From: Aedes albopictus
Lineage: Eukaryota; Arthropoda; Insecta; Diptera; Culicidae
Direction of reading: 5' to 3'
Assembly (NCBI RefSeq): GCF_035046485.1
Contig: NC_085138.1
Span: 90,135,228 to 90,199,227 of the forward strand
DNA: 64,000 nucleotides
Both the position numbers and the translations under genes were made by a program. The notes under the pieces were generated by a model that was given only the letters and a program-made list of their open reading frames with translations, had not been told where the DNA came from and made no database searches. Position 1 is the first letter of the stretch; each line of letters opens with the position of its first letter. Positions 36,270 to 56,000 of the stretch are shown piece by piece.

Positions 36270-36285
36270 GATCCTGATAAGGACC
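36270..36285 (-). terminator. Histone-type 3' stem-loop, copy A
   Basis: Minus strand reads GGTCCTTATCAGGATC, a six-base stem with a four-base loop in the shape of replication-dependent histone 3' ends. It is preceded by CCAAC and followed by ACCAAAA, as in animal histone genes. A CAAGAG purine motif about 20 bases further could be the U7-binding element. Confidence 0.62.
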
Positions 36286-36289
36286 GTTG

Positions 36290-36610
36290 GATAAAGTAAC
36301 GATTTCAGAAAGAAAATGGCATGAAACCGCCTTGCCACGCAATGCGTGTTGGTTTTCTCCGTGCTATTCCTGCAGGATGCCACCGAAAATTGGTAGGCCG
36401 CTTTCTGCCGTGGATAAGATTCATGACGCTATCAGCACGATAGCCGAGAGTCGCCGCTGGGTACTGCTCAGGTGTGGAGGTGACATCCACCCTGCTTGAC
36501 TAATCCAACGAAAATGACGAAAGAAATCAGAGGGAGCAGCTTTTATGCCCCTAGATTAGCAGATGAAGCTCCTCCCATTCGGCTGGCTTTTCAGTATATT
36601 TCATTTGCAC
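36290..36610 (-). pseudogene. Histone H4-like remnant, copy A, with promoter
   Basis: Minus-strand order: ATTCGG (CCAAT-like) near 36578, a GGGGCATAAAAGC TATA-like box near 36540-36550, then a degenerate coding stretch ending in TACCAATTTTCGGTGG, which resembles the YGFGG end of histone H4, and then the 3' stem-loop at 36270-36285. Reading frames are broken. The H4 assignment is inference from short similarities; the promoter and stem-loop layout is the stronger evidence. Confidence 0.42.
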
Positions 36611-36935
36611 GACCCGCCCCGCATGCACCAGACGCTTGAAACGGTTAATCAACCGAGAAATGAGAAAATTTTCATTTAACGAATAAAGTAACCAAAATAT
36701 TGGAATGTCAAGATCATTTTAATTCGAACAACGTTATAATTTATCGATGTTTCACGAAAAATGGTTCGGATAGAGTTGATAAATTCCGGATGGAACCATT
36801 AGTGGCCGGCATCATCATTCTTGCGGGGCCACCAAGCATTCAATCTTTCACTTTTCGGTTGCACCACACTTTTACCGATCGATGATGGAATGAAATAATT
36901 ATCTGATTCACAGCTCTTGATGAATAATTTTCTAT

Positions 36936-36951
36936 GGTCCTGTAAAGAACC
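36936..36951 (-). terminator. Histone-type 3' stem-loop, copy B
   Basis: Minus strand GGTTCTTTACAGGACC, again a six-base stem (one G-T pair) and four-base loop, preceded by CAAAC. A CAAGAGCTGTGAATCAG tail matches the region after the copy A loop. The two loops are 666 bases apart, the apparent repeat unit. Confidence 0.62.
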
Positions 36952-37029
36952 GTTTGAATATTGGACGATTTTAGACAAAAAATGATATGAATTTATCATG
37001 CCACGTAATGCGTGTTGGATTCCTCCGTG

Positions 37030-37260
37030 CTGAATGCTGCACGCCGTCGAAAATTGGCCCGCCGCTTGTTGCCCTGGATGTTCCTGATGCTATCATCAAT
37101 GCGCCGCCGCCAATCAATCGGTGAAGGGCCGAGCCCCGAGGACAGCGACGCAACTCGCAAATTCGTCTGTCGCGGATCTTTCTGTGGATTTTGCTGCCTC
37201 TGCCACCACCGCCGAGCAATCGATGAAACGTATTCTTTCCTTCGTCTGCCCTCTCTAAAA
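37030..37260 (-). pseudogene. Histone H4-like remnant, copy B
   Basis: The best coding scrap: a Gly-rich start, then SKIHRKIRD, close to the H4 AKRHRKVLRD block, and later TTTTCGACGG just before the 3' region. About 110 bases of a normal H4 length are missing and the frame is broken. A TATA box (GAATATAAAAGC, plus 37744-37756) with an upstream CCAAT (near 37790) may be its original promoter, now separated by the MITE at 37287-37500. Confidence 0.42.
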
Positions 37261-37286
37261 TAAAAACTCTCATTTTTGAGTAGCGC

Positions 37287-37500
37287 CCATGCCGCACAGG
37301 GACTGTGTTGGAAACACACATTTTTTTAAATTGCTCGTACGCTCACATTTTTGCAAAATATCAATATTTTTCGGTATTTGAAGGTGGTTTATAAACCCAG
37401 TGAGGTTGCCATGTCGAAATTATTGCAAAATACATGCTAATGTGAGCGTACGAGCAATTTAAAAATAAATGTGTGTTTCCAACACAGTCATGTGCGGCAT
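37287..37500. mobile_element. Palindromic MITE
   Basis: Arms of about 70 bases: ATGCCGCACA, ACTGTGTTGGAAACACACAT and GCTCGTACGCTCACAT on the left are repeated inverted at 37437-37500. Centre of about 80 bases without coding capacity. Confidence 0.75.
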
Positions 37501-38030
37501 GGATGTTTACTAAAAATGTGCAGGCCGAACACATTTTTGAGCGTAGCCGTTTTTGCGTGCCGCTTTAGACGGTTAGAAGGCGAATGTGCAACAGCACCCT
37601 TGCCGACAACCACCGACGCCGAGCCAACACGGCCGTCAAAGAATAATGAGCGAAAACGCAAACGAAGAAAGTGGGCCGCTCTCGTTCGATGCGTTCACCT
37701 CGAGACGACAAAGACAAATGAGGGAAGATGCGAAGAAGCAGTAGCTTTTATATTCGACGGGAGCATCCAAAATGTGCTCGATCGTGATTGGCTGGAATAA
37801 ACATGGGTTCACTTTTCCCAATTTTTCAATAGTTTGTTATTGAAAAACAGCAAATATTATTATTGGACATAATTGGTGTAAAGATTTGCAATCGATTGGT
37901 GCCAAAATTTAGAAAATTCAACAAGAAATGGCTGAGCTATTAACGCTCAAAATCTCCACTTTAAACGTAACGCGGCCGATTTCTGAAAATTTAGAATGAC
38001 ACCCGGTATAGAAAAGAGAGACGTAGTCCT
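37500..38030. other. Promoter-like stretch, otherwise unassigned
   Basis: Minus strand CCAATCA near 37790 and GAATATAAAAGC near 37744-37756, followed downstream by GC-rich sequence. It may have driven histone-like copy B. Nothing recognised in 37810-38030. Confidence 0.35.
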
Positions 38031-38064
38031 ACGTCAAAAAAGTTGCCTATTCCAAACATTTTGG

Positions 38065-38205
38065 CCATCCCCTGTATCTTGTAGCTGAGGTACTATATGC
38101 CCAAGGAAGTCATGGAAATCGAATCCGTCACCTTCAGCACAGTTATGCTGAATACTCACGCCTTTACAGCCTCTGGCTATACTGCCAATGATCGCATAAT
38201 TATCC
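38065..38205 (-). mobile_element. tRNA-derived SINE fragment
   Basis: Minus strand GGCTGTAAAGGCGTGAGTAT and a B-box-like GGATTCGATTTCC, then GACTTCCTTGGGCATA. It matches an Aedes SINE style from memory. Nothing recognised in 38210-39040. Confidence 0.5.
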
Positions 38206-39048
38206 CATATGAATAGGAAACCCAGCAAAGATGGGACTAATATGCGATCATGACAGTATATAGCCCCCCTCCCCTTTATGTTAATGTAAATAGTAACAAT
38301 CAGTACATTTTGTATCTTTGCTTACACATAGTGCCTTAATTCAGACGCAAAACTATCAAGACAAAGTACATGGTTGCGAGTGGAAACAGAGGCAGGCTTC
38401 TGTTTGGAACAAAGCTACTCTGTCATCAAGAAAAGGCAAGGCAATTTACTGGAATACATTTTCGGATTACAATAATAAATACATGTTTCCACTCCAGGAG
38501 ATTTAGATTTTTCTCATATTGATGAACTTTTCTTTATTTACAATAAAATTATACTCTATTTCTTGCAGTAAGAGTTGTGTTTTGATAAAAACCTGTAAAT
38601 AACATTCTCATCGTTCGCACTTATATTTTATACACAACTTTTTAACTTTGTCCTATACAGTGTACAATAATTATTAAATACATACGTTTCCCTCCGTTTG
38701 ATCTACAGTTTCCGTTCTCACTAACGTGAGATTGCTGAAATGATGATTGATATTTTCACAGACACAAAATAGGTCCGACTACGGACTTTTTTTTTTGATA
38801 GGATACTAAAACAATCCTAAAATCTGCAGCACAACCTTGAAATCTTGACCATGATCGAGGGAAAAAATAGCTCCAACGACACACACATCCACGTGCCTAC
38901 AGTTGGCCTATGGGAAGCGACATGCCCACAAATGTTTTGGAAATCTTAACTCGACAATGACTATGGCAGCGAAAAATTAATGAAAGAATGTACCACCACC
39001 CTTCTGAGGTGCTGGAGACGCATGGTTCTGGAGGATGTCATACAGGTT

Positions 39049-46885
<7,837 letters not shown>

Positions 46886-47061
46886 CTATAATAAAAATAA
46901 AGAGTGCAAAATTAGTATACAGTGATACTAGTACACTTTGAATAGTTGGAACTTTAATTTGAAACATTTTTTCAATTTATTATGGGGGTAATTCTCGCTG
47001 AAACCAGGCCGCCATTTACATAAAGTCTGGAATTTTGAATTTTTCTTGCTTATTTTTTTTA

Positions 47062-47488
47062 TTCTTAATCACTTAACCTAATTACAGCTCTATTGTCCAC
47101 TAGGGCACTACGTGAGCGATTTCAATTGACAAGCTGCACTTACATTTTTGTGCAGCGCCTAGATGTATATACTATTCTACTTTATCCAACTGGTTGCCTT
47201 TCTGCTGCTTTCACTTTTCTACTCTATACATGGTAGAAGGATGAGCACAAGGATGATGGATGGCCGTTCTTCCTTTCCAGTCCGATTGGGGGTCCATTAT
47301 GAGTAGCAGTTCGCCGATGTCCAGGTATCCGGGTCCGTTTGAGCCACGGGGCTCAGAAGAGGGTCAGTGCCAGCCGCTCTCGGGAGAAGAGCAACTGACG
47401 AAAAATTGCAAGTGCCGGGGCTGGGAATCAAACCCATGACCATCCGCATATGAAGCGAACGTGTGACCAACTACGCCACGGGCCTCGG
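47062..47488 (-). mobile_element. tRNA-derived SINE, copy 2
   Basis: Same family and orientation as 43394-43830. Flanks share TTTTCTTG-TTAT with one mismatch, a possible target duplication. Confidence 0.75.
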
Positions 47489-47766
47489 CAACCTTTTCTT
47501 GGTTATTGGCTAGGAAATGATGAAAAAAGGATGAAAACCACTTTGATTAGGTTGAATTATTAGACCTATTGCTTGCCAAGGGGCTTACAAGGTGACAAAA
47601 ATGACAATTTTCCATCAAATTGCACCTTATTTATCGCGTAATATCTCGAAGATTCATGTTGTAACATGTACAAAACATTACATTTAGGGTTTGAGACCAT
47701 TTGGGCAGGAGCACCTATTTTGGGCACTTGCTGCTTTAACTCAGTCAATTTTCAACCGATTGACTT

Positions 47767-48892
47767 TTTCCTAAAATTATAGTTGATAAGTCTCTTCTTG
47801 CTGTAACGAGAGATATGCCGTATATTGAACCAAGAACGCTGCGAGCCATTTTCAAAGAAAGATCATCTGCGTTTGAAGATCAGAACATATTTCATACAGA
47901 TGGATCTTTGTTGGACGGCCTTTTGGGGTTTGGGGTCTATAGCAGTAGTCACCAAGCAAATTTTAGTTTGGCAGAACCGTGTTCAATGTATATGGCTGAA
48001 TTGACGGCAATATGGTATGTTTTGGATCATATTGGCCATTTGTCACCTGGAGATTTCTTAATTTGCTCAGATAGTTTGAGCTCTTTATAAGCCATTTTAA
48101 AAATGAGATTGTCCACTAAGACTAGCTCCATGGTACTGAAAATCAGAAAATGTATTTCCCAACTCCAAGAGCAAAGTTTTAATATTTCATTTATTTGGGT
48201 TCCTTCTCATTCCGGAATACACGGAAATGAGTATGCAGACACCCTTGCAAAAACAGGTACTACACAGGGGGAGCAATTTCAACGGCCATCAGAGCCACAG
48301 GATTTCAACACACTCATCAAGAATACTACAACGCAAATTTGGCAAAATCAGTGGAATTACAGCAATCTTGGTAGATTTTGCTTTAGTATTCTTCCCAACG
48401 TAAAACGGAAACCCTGGTTCTCAGGAATGAGTTGCGATCGAAAATTCATCAAAAACATGTCCAGAATCATATCTAACCATTATACCTTGAATGCGCATCT
48501 TTTCAGAATTAATATCACCCAGACCAACCTTTGTGAATGCGAAGAAGACTACGAGCATATCGATCATGTCCTCTGGTACTGCAGAAAATATACGGACTCC
48601 AGAACGCTCATGCAGGATGAAATGTCGCGAATCGGAAGACCTCTCAAAATACCCATAAGAGATGTTCTTGGGGCGATGGATGTTCCAGCTATGCAAATAA
48701 TTAATAGTTTCGTAACTCATGCCAAAATTAAGTTATAATATTGTGTATTTCAATAGTGTATTTGTACTAGTACTATAGTTTTTTTTCTTCTTTTTTTTAT
48801 CAAAACTGATATGTCGGCAAGAGATGGTTTGTTATTACTTAAAATGCCTAATAAATGGTGGGTTGTGTACCCACAAATCAATTGAAAAAAAA
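47767..48892 (+). mobile_element. 5'-truncated LINE with 12-bp target duplication
   Basis: ACCGATTGACTT occurs at 47755-47766 and 48893-48904; an A-run precedes the second copy. Only the RNase H and C-terminal part of ORF2 is left. Confidence 0.8.
47815..48738 (+). pseudogene. LINE RNase H and C-terminal knuckle, one internal stop
   Basis: HTDGSLLDGLLGFGVYS, MAELTAIWYVL, ICSDSLSSL, a TAA at 48088-48090, then WVPSHSGIHGNEYADTLAK and a CECEEDYEHIDHVLWYC knuckle. All RNase H acidic motifs are visible. The RNase H places it in an I-, LOA- or Loner-like clade, distinct from the intact LINE at 52943-59547. Confidence 0.82.
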
Positions 48893-49299
48893 ACCGATTG
48901 ACTTGATTTTTTGCACACGGCTAGATACTGTGCGTATCTGATCGTGTTTCAAAAATCAGGTCATTCGGTTCAAAATTGACTGAGTTATAGCAGCAAGTGC
49001 CCAAAATAGGTGCTCCTGCCCAAATGGTCCCAGACCCTATATGAAGGGAAAGTGTAGACTTTTAATTAGAAGTTGAAAATTTTTTGGCAGCCATCTTGGA
49101 TTTGGCCTTTTGAATTTTACCATTAAATCGCGATTTTCGCTGTGTTCACAACCACCGAATTAAAATCTAAACTAATCATTAGGAAGCTGAGAGTCTAAGC
49201 TTTTCCAAACATTTCAATATATTATCTTCAACCGATTTAAATATTTAGTTGAGCATTGACCGCAACAACGAGATATGTATCGATAAAAACGAGAGCGAA

Positions 49300-49590
49300 C
49301 TTCCCATTTTACCATCTGATCGGATTTCCCCCGAATTTCTCTCAAGATTCATTCATGAATTCCGTCTCGATATTCTCAGTGTTTTTTCAAAACTTTCTCA
49401 TTCATTAAAATCTCATATGATTCATTTGACTATTTCTCTAGGAATTCCTACTATGATTCCAACTGGGATTTTATCAATGATTTCTCTCAGGTTTCCTCTA
49501 TAGATTCCTCCCGAGATTCATTCAGGGATTCTTTCAAGAATTCTTCTTAAAACTTCTTCAAGAATTCCTTTTAACCCTCAAAAGGATACA
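49300..49590. repeat. AATTCCTCC-type repeat array
   Basis: GATTCCTCCCGAGATTCATTC and similar degenerate units leading into the right arm. Nothing recognised in 49045-49300. Confidence 0.6.
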
Positions 49591-51220
49591 TTAAAAAAGG
49601 TTCGTTTTGGGACCCTGGGGTCCATTGGACCCCAACATATATAGTCGCGTATCTCGTGATCCTTACCTTTTAAAAGGTTGATGTTTTCAGCAAAGATGTT
49701 AGGTAAGTCAAGGCCTATCTAGTGATGAACAACTTAGTTCGAGAAATTTATGCTAGGTGCGCTAGAGGGCATTCCTCAATGCCGAAAATTAATATGTAGG
49801 ATTAATCGTACCAAAGCAAGCGGAGAAGACGCACATAGCAAAAGAATAAATCGCACATTTGTAAATGGGTAGACATTTATGTCCGGCAGCTCAAAAAAGG
49901 TTCATTCCAGTCTTGCGAATAATCGCGACCATCACGAGACAATCACTTGAACCGCTTTCTGGAGTCACCCTTCCCAAGGTGATACGAACCAGCTAGCATG
50001 TCACGCCTGGAATGACAAACATGTTGTGGGTTCCACCCTTCGCAGCTTTGCAGCGATAGCAGTTGCTGAGTATGCTTCAGGCGGGTTGCGAGAGAATCAA
50101 TCTTTCTGAGCAACGATGCATAACGGGCGAAGTGAGAGCGTTTGCCGTAGCCAGGGCGAACTTCGTGGTGCGCTCAATGTGTGCGTTTAAACTGAGCTAT
50201 GCAAAACGAATAGGATTTATGACGTAGTACCGTGCTTGTGATAATACACATGCATAGTTTTACATGCTGTTGCGCGTGCATCTGCTTGAGGCGACGGAGA
50301 GAGTCATGACACTCACATGAGCCGTATCCAAGTCAGGATGATTGTAGCAAAACAAGGGTGACCGGGTGACTATGATGGGATTCCGTCTTTTCTGGTGTTA
50401 GCGACTGTAGAGAGAGCGAATCAGGAACCGCAGAGACAGGGTGATACAAGCTTGGTGATTATCAGCTTTTTTGTGACTTGTACGCTGATGCTCCGCGACA
50501 CTGGTTCATTCAAATATTACGTAACGTAGGGGTAGCGAGGAAGTCAAGCGCTGTGTTACGCTTTACAAAAAAAAATCAAAATTTACCATACAAAAGTTGT
50601 TAAGTGAAGTAGGGAGGAGTTCTAAAATTGTCAAATTTTGCGTTACGTCTTATTTGAATGAGCCCAAAGAGACACCACAGATAAACAGACATATCATTGA
50701 TGAAATCAACATCTCATATATCGCAAGATCCTGATTACTTATAGAGTTGGTGTCTTCGGCAAAGTTGTTTGATTGGCAAAGGACTTATGAATAATGGATC
50801 GTTTGATTTGATATTCCATTACTAGGCGGCGCTAGTAAGCATACAAATTTTCTAGATCACATAACTCAGGATCCCAACAGGATCCTGTTTACTTAGAATG
50901 ATGGTGTTTTCGGCATAATTGTTCGGTAGGTCAATTTTTTTCTGATTCGGAACTCTGCCAAAAGGTGCCCAACAAACATTTTTGCTCTACAAGAGTGGAA
51001 CAGACCTTTCTTAAGCTAAATGTAGCTTAAGAAACTGTTATTCAGCTAGTTCTGTTTCTTGGGTGGAGCTAATAAGCATTTTGTACATTTCATATTTGTT
51101 GTACATCGGAATACATATTATTGCCGTAGACACTATTACGGCAATGTTTTTGGCAGGACATGGGTCTAAAAATATAGATATGTACTATAGAATCGACAGA
51201 CTTGCGGGTACATACTTGAG
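49571..51220. repeat. Right arm of the very long inverted repeat
   Basis: Matches 45060-45940 inverted, with the hAT MITE at 49908-50503 as an extra. Repeated modules contain CTTCGGCAAAGTTGTT and GGCGCTAGT. Confidence 0.75.
49908..50503. mobile_element. hAT-type MITE
   Basis: Ends CAGTCTTGCG and CGCGACACTG with 8-bp duplication GTTCATTC at 49900-49907 and 50504-50511. The opposite arm near 45595 shows the empty site. Confidence 0.82.
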
Positions 51221-51222
51221 TA

Positions 51223-52535
51223 CCGTCAAATGGGGTAACTTGCAACACTTTTCGACTTTGAAGCAATATCATTGAAAATCTAAACATTTGAACCATCCTG
51301 TAAAGCATCGTGTACGCTAATTACCCAGAGTAGAATGCTATGTAGCAATTGATTTATCAAAATATGTTGTCACCTAATCAGGAGGTGCGAAATACATACT
51401 TGTTGCAAGTTTCCCCATCTGTGGGGTAACTTGCAACACAGGACATGAAGTTAAGTTAGCTATCATTAAACAGCACGAACATTCTAGTGCTTAGTCGTAT
51501 TGTAAATTTTTGATGTAATGCATGAAAAATGCATTGTTAAGATGTACACTAACCAGTTGCCATATATTTTTTCATGAAAGGGTTGATAGTTATTGCAAGT
51601 GAGAGTATATCGTTTAACAACAAACAGGTCTCACGTCCCTCAAATATAAAATATATATGGATATCGTGACATAGTACTCGTAACAAAATGTCAACAATGA
51701 AAATTGTCATTTCTTGAAAAGGTAGAGTGAGTCATCTTTAAGTAGTTTCCAGTTTGAAGTGGTGTTTGACAATTTCTGCTAAAATAACATGATTGAAACA
51801 CATCTATTGAACTTTGTAAATATCAAACTCGTTAATTTGAGTACTCAGCTGAAATAATTTAGTCCATCTACGTTCAGAATTGATGTTGGTGATTGTTTTA
51901 AAGCGCCCATAAACTAAATTAAACTTTTAACAAGATGTAACATGAATAAAACTCCATAATATGATATTTCCTAACAATGTTTGAAAATCACGTTCAAAAA
52001 AATGTAAAAAATGAGTTGTCATTTGAAAATGAACTCGTTACGTAATCAAGAAATGATCCGTTTTGGTTATTTCTGTCAAAAATATCGTGAAATGAAGATA
52101 AACAATAAAAGGTTTTGTCAAATTTAACTGTTGCAAGTTACCCCATAGTGGTTGACGAATATAATAATGATTTTTTACATGACTTAGTCGATAAGTTTAT
52201 TAAACTTTTATCGTTTAGTTAAGCTTACTATTAGGTACCCTAACTGCAACCAAGGTCATCAGACTTATCGCACTTACCACAGGGGAGAGGTGAAACACGA
52301 TTTTCATACATGTTTTTATGGCATGAAATGAGCAAACCGTTTTAACAGTGTAGCTAAACAATAAACAAAGAAACAAAACTAATTTTTCCACTAAATCGAT
52401 CTTTGGTATACATAATCTCTATAACCGAAATTGAAGGGCATACTAGTTTTCATTATTATTAGAAAATACTTCACATTTAGTGTATGTCATCGTGTTGCAA
52501 GTTACACCGCTGTTGCAAGTAACCCCGTTTGACGG
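51223..52535. mobile_element. TA-flanked element with repeated GGGGTAACTTGCAAC
   Basis: Inverted ends CCGTCAAATGGGGTAACTTG / CAAGTAACCCCGTTTGACGG between TA dinucleotides; 1313 bases. GGGGTAACTTGCAAC recurs inside near 51421, 52130 and 52495. No transposase frame. Confidence 0.78.
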
Positions 52536-52539
52536 TAAT

Positions 52540-52925
52540 GTAATTGGGTTCTTTAGGGGTATCCGGATTATTCTATAATCGGATTCTCCACCCAAAAATT
52601 AGTCGAAATTCAAAATTTCATTTTTTGGAGAGCGGGAACTATTTTCAAAATGCATTTAAAGCTTGTATGGGATTTTTTTTTGTTCGGGTCGAACTGTCAT
52701 TTTATCGATTGATCTGTCATTCTATCCACGAAAATTAAAACTGTTTTGTTATTTTAACCATCAAAACAAAGCTATTGGAAACCAATAAAATCGCGTTATA
52801 CTCAGAAAAATGAGCGGGAATGTCAGGAGAAAATCATAGAAGAATCCCAGCAACATATGATGTGAGTTTGCATGGCATTTCCTTAAACAGAGGAAACCCT
52901 GGGGTCGGACAAGAAAGAAGTCTCA
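52540..52925. other. No recognised feature
   Basis: AT-rich sequence up to the LINE insertion site. Confidence 0.35.
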
Positions 52926-53045
52926 GTTTGCAAACAAAGATTTTTTTTTTTTTCTTTATTAAAGAGGCTTTCAGCCAGACGCTGGTTCACCTCTCTGCTG
53001 TCGCTGTTTAATGAACTTATTATTACTAACATTTATATCGAACGG

Positions 53046-56000
53046 TTAAATTTCAGAGTATAATTTGGTTGCTTTCAAAAATGCTATTAGTTTTGATTCA
53101 GTTACATTGGAATTTTGTAGAATATCTGCAATACTGGTTTGTAAATGCATATTAAGTCTAATTGTTTCAAACTTTGGACAGTTGATTAGAAGATGTTCTA
53201 CGGTAACCGGAACTGTGCATGCCGGACATATTGGCCTATCGCTGTTCGAAAAGTAGTGTGGATGCGTTATCCTTGTATGTCCGACTCTAAGGCGTGACAA
53301 GATTTGTTGTTCCCTGCGCAATTTTCGGTCGTTCCACTTTCCGATGCCCGTTTTGATTTTTCTAAGGAAAATATCGCGATTGGTCAACCACTGTTGCTGC
53401 CATGACTGAAGCACGTTTTGCTGAATAGTTTGTCGTGCGTCGATTGCTGGTATGCTAAGGTTCCACATTCTGGAGCTTCTTCCTCGGTTTGCTAGACGGT
53501 CCGCTTCCTCATTACCTCTAATGCCGCAGTGCCCGGGTATCCAGCATAGTGTAGTATTGGAAGGCATTTCAGCCTCAATTTCTTGAACTATGGAGTGTGT
53601 CTGCCGTGGGTTTTCTAGTGCTGAGAGAACGCTTGCCGAGTCCGTGAGGATAATAGTAGGAGCAGAAGGATCGGTAATCTGATTGATGGCGAGGCAAATA
53701 GCTGCTGCTTCAGAAGAAAATACGGAGAATTCATCGGGAACCCTTCGTGCAATGCCAAAGTTATTGCTATATACTCCAACTCCTACAGTTCCACCGGCTT
53801 TAGATCCATCTGTGAAAATTTTGTCGTGATGGCTGTATTTAGTGTTTAGCAGGTTGTTGAGTACTGCAGACACTTTGGGAGCCGAGTCTCCAGCTCGAAC
53901 GCTGTGTTTCACTGTCCAGTCGATCGTTGGGCAGGATTGATTCCATTGGCGGTCTCCAACACGATAAACTTGTGCTATCGGTGGGAAACTGATGTTGGCG
54001 TTCTCTCTAACTAGGTGTTTGGCTTTTTCGAGGACAAAAATGTTGCTGTTGTCTCCGTATGTTTTTTCAAGGTAGCTTATTGCCCTATGAGCTGCTGCAA
54101 TGGTTATAAGATAATGAAACGGAAGTTCACCGGCTTCCACACATGTAGCCAGAGTAGGTGAGCTGGGAAGTAGGCCGGAAGTGGAGCGAAGTATCCTGTT
54201 GTATACTGGGCTGAGAATACGGATTAGAGCCTCGAAGGAGCGAATGGTAATTTCTAATCCATACAGAAGCTTGCTAATAACGATGCTACGAGCGATGTTG
54301 AAGAGCGATTTCCGATTGTTTGTTTTATGTCTGCCACTTATTGCTTTAATCAGTCGCATTCTGCACTCCGTGTCCTTCTTTACTGCGTTGAAATGGGATT
54401 CGAAACTGCATCTCCTATCGAATATGACACCTAGTATTCGCAGCTCTTTTTTGAAGGGGATTTCACTATTTCCTATTTTGACTGGGTTTTTCCATGGGTG
54501 GTGTCCGAATGTACAGCAGTGCGAAATTGAACATTTCTCAGCTGCCATGGCAAATCCTACGGTTTCTGCCCATTTAGCGACCGCTCGTACGGCAACTTGT
54601 AGTTTCCTTCGAATTATCTTCGGATGTTTTCCAACTACGACGATGACAATGTCATCGGCGTATACGAAAATGAAAATACCTTTTGGCAGTCGTTCGAAGA
54701 CGGAGTTCATGGCGATCAAGAACAAAGTTACTGCGAGCACGGATCCTTGGGGTACTCCCGTTTCCTCCTGAAAGACTCTGGAACGCGTATTGCCAATCAG
54801 CACTTGGAAAGTTCTGCGTTCCAGGAATCCTTGAATAAATTTTCCGATGTTTCCCACGAAGCCCCAGTCTACGAGTCGTTGAAGAACTTCTGGGCGCCAA
54901 ACTCTGTTGTACGCTTTAGACAAATCTAGAGCAGCTAAATCCACGTGTAGACCATTCGATAAAGCATCGTCGATTACTTGAGCTAGGGAAGCAAAATATG
55001 TCCCGGTTCCCCTGCCTTTGAGAAAAGCATGCTGTCTTTCGTCCAACTTGTCCTGCAGCGCGGTTATAAGGCGCCTATTCACCATACGTTCCATGATTTT
55101 ACATGCGCAACTGGTTAGCGCAATCGGGCGATAGTCGCTTGGGTCACTTGAACCTGTTTTGTGTTTTGGTATAGGGACTATTAAACTATGCGTCCATCTA
55201 GTTGGGAATACCCCGGTTGTCCAGACGTGGTTAAAACTTTCAAGGAGAGATATTTTGACCTGGAGAGGAAGACGCTTAAAGAATATGTAGCTTAGTTCAT
55301 CCGGTCCTGCAGACTTTCCTTTGGCAGAGTCGAGGGCAAAAAACAGCTCTTCAATTGTAAAAGGTACATTGAAGTCGCGTTTGTTGTTATCGTCGGGAGT
55401 TACAGGATCGACTATCGGTAATGTGTTCTTATTCTTTTGGGCGGCTAAGAAGCTTGGTGAATACAGCGCGCATGATGAGATTTTCTCGAAATATTCGCCA
55501 ATACTGTTGGCTACAAAGCTAGAATCTCGTGAAACGGTGCCATTTTTCCGGATTGCAATACCATGTGATCTTCTTTTGCCACTCAAAGCATTCACTCTTC
55601 GCCACATTTCAGTGGTGGATTGACTACTATCGAAACCTTCAAGAAATTCTTCCCAAGAGTCATTTTTCGCTTTTCGGATTATGTTTCTACATTCGTTTCG
55701 CCGTTGTTGGTATTCTTGGTTGATCTGGTTCCAATCTGGGTGATCCTTGGGGGTTCGCTTGCGTCTACGGAGAGATTTTCTGCGAGCTTTCACTGCCGCT
55801 TTCGTAACGTCGTTCCACCAATGCAACGCTTTCTTCCCTGGTTTGCTGCTTGTCCTTGGAATATTGGCCTTTGCTGCATCAAGGATTAGTTCTCCCAATA
55901 CCTCAGGATCATAGGTTGTGTTAGGTTCCACTAAGTCCTGAATATCCCGCTCGTAGTTCTCCCAGTTTCCTTCGTCGAGACGCCATCGTGGCCGTCTTGT

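Larger units (their letters stand above)
35934..36980 (-). repeat. Diverged tandem units of the histone-like repeat
   Basis: The segment from about 35934 to 36480 and that from about 36570 to 37080 align along their length (for example GCATGC-CAGACGCTT, GATCATTTTAATTCGAA, GGAACCATTAGTGGCCGG). The Jockey copy at 34481-35921 splits the promoter of the leftmost unit, whose other half is at 34434-34480. An ATGCAAAT octamer sits at 35961-35968 on the minus strand. Confidence 0.7.
47690..49040. mobile_element. Palindromic MITE split by a LINE fragment
   Basis: GGGCAGGAGCACCTATTTTG and TGGGCACTTGCTGCT on the left are repeated inverted near 48985-49030. The LINE fragment sits in the centre. Confidence 0.78.

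Noticed and set aside
36287..36499. MPPK-starting frame read as a histone H2B
   Set aside because: It is on the opposite strand to the histone stem-loops and promoters, and only the first four residues resemble H2B.
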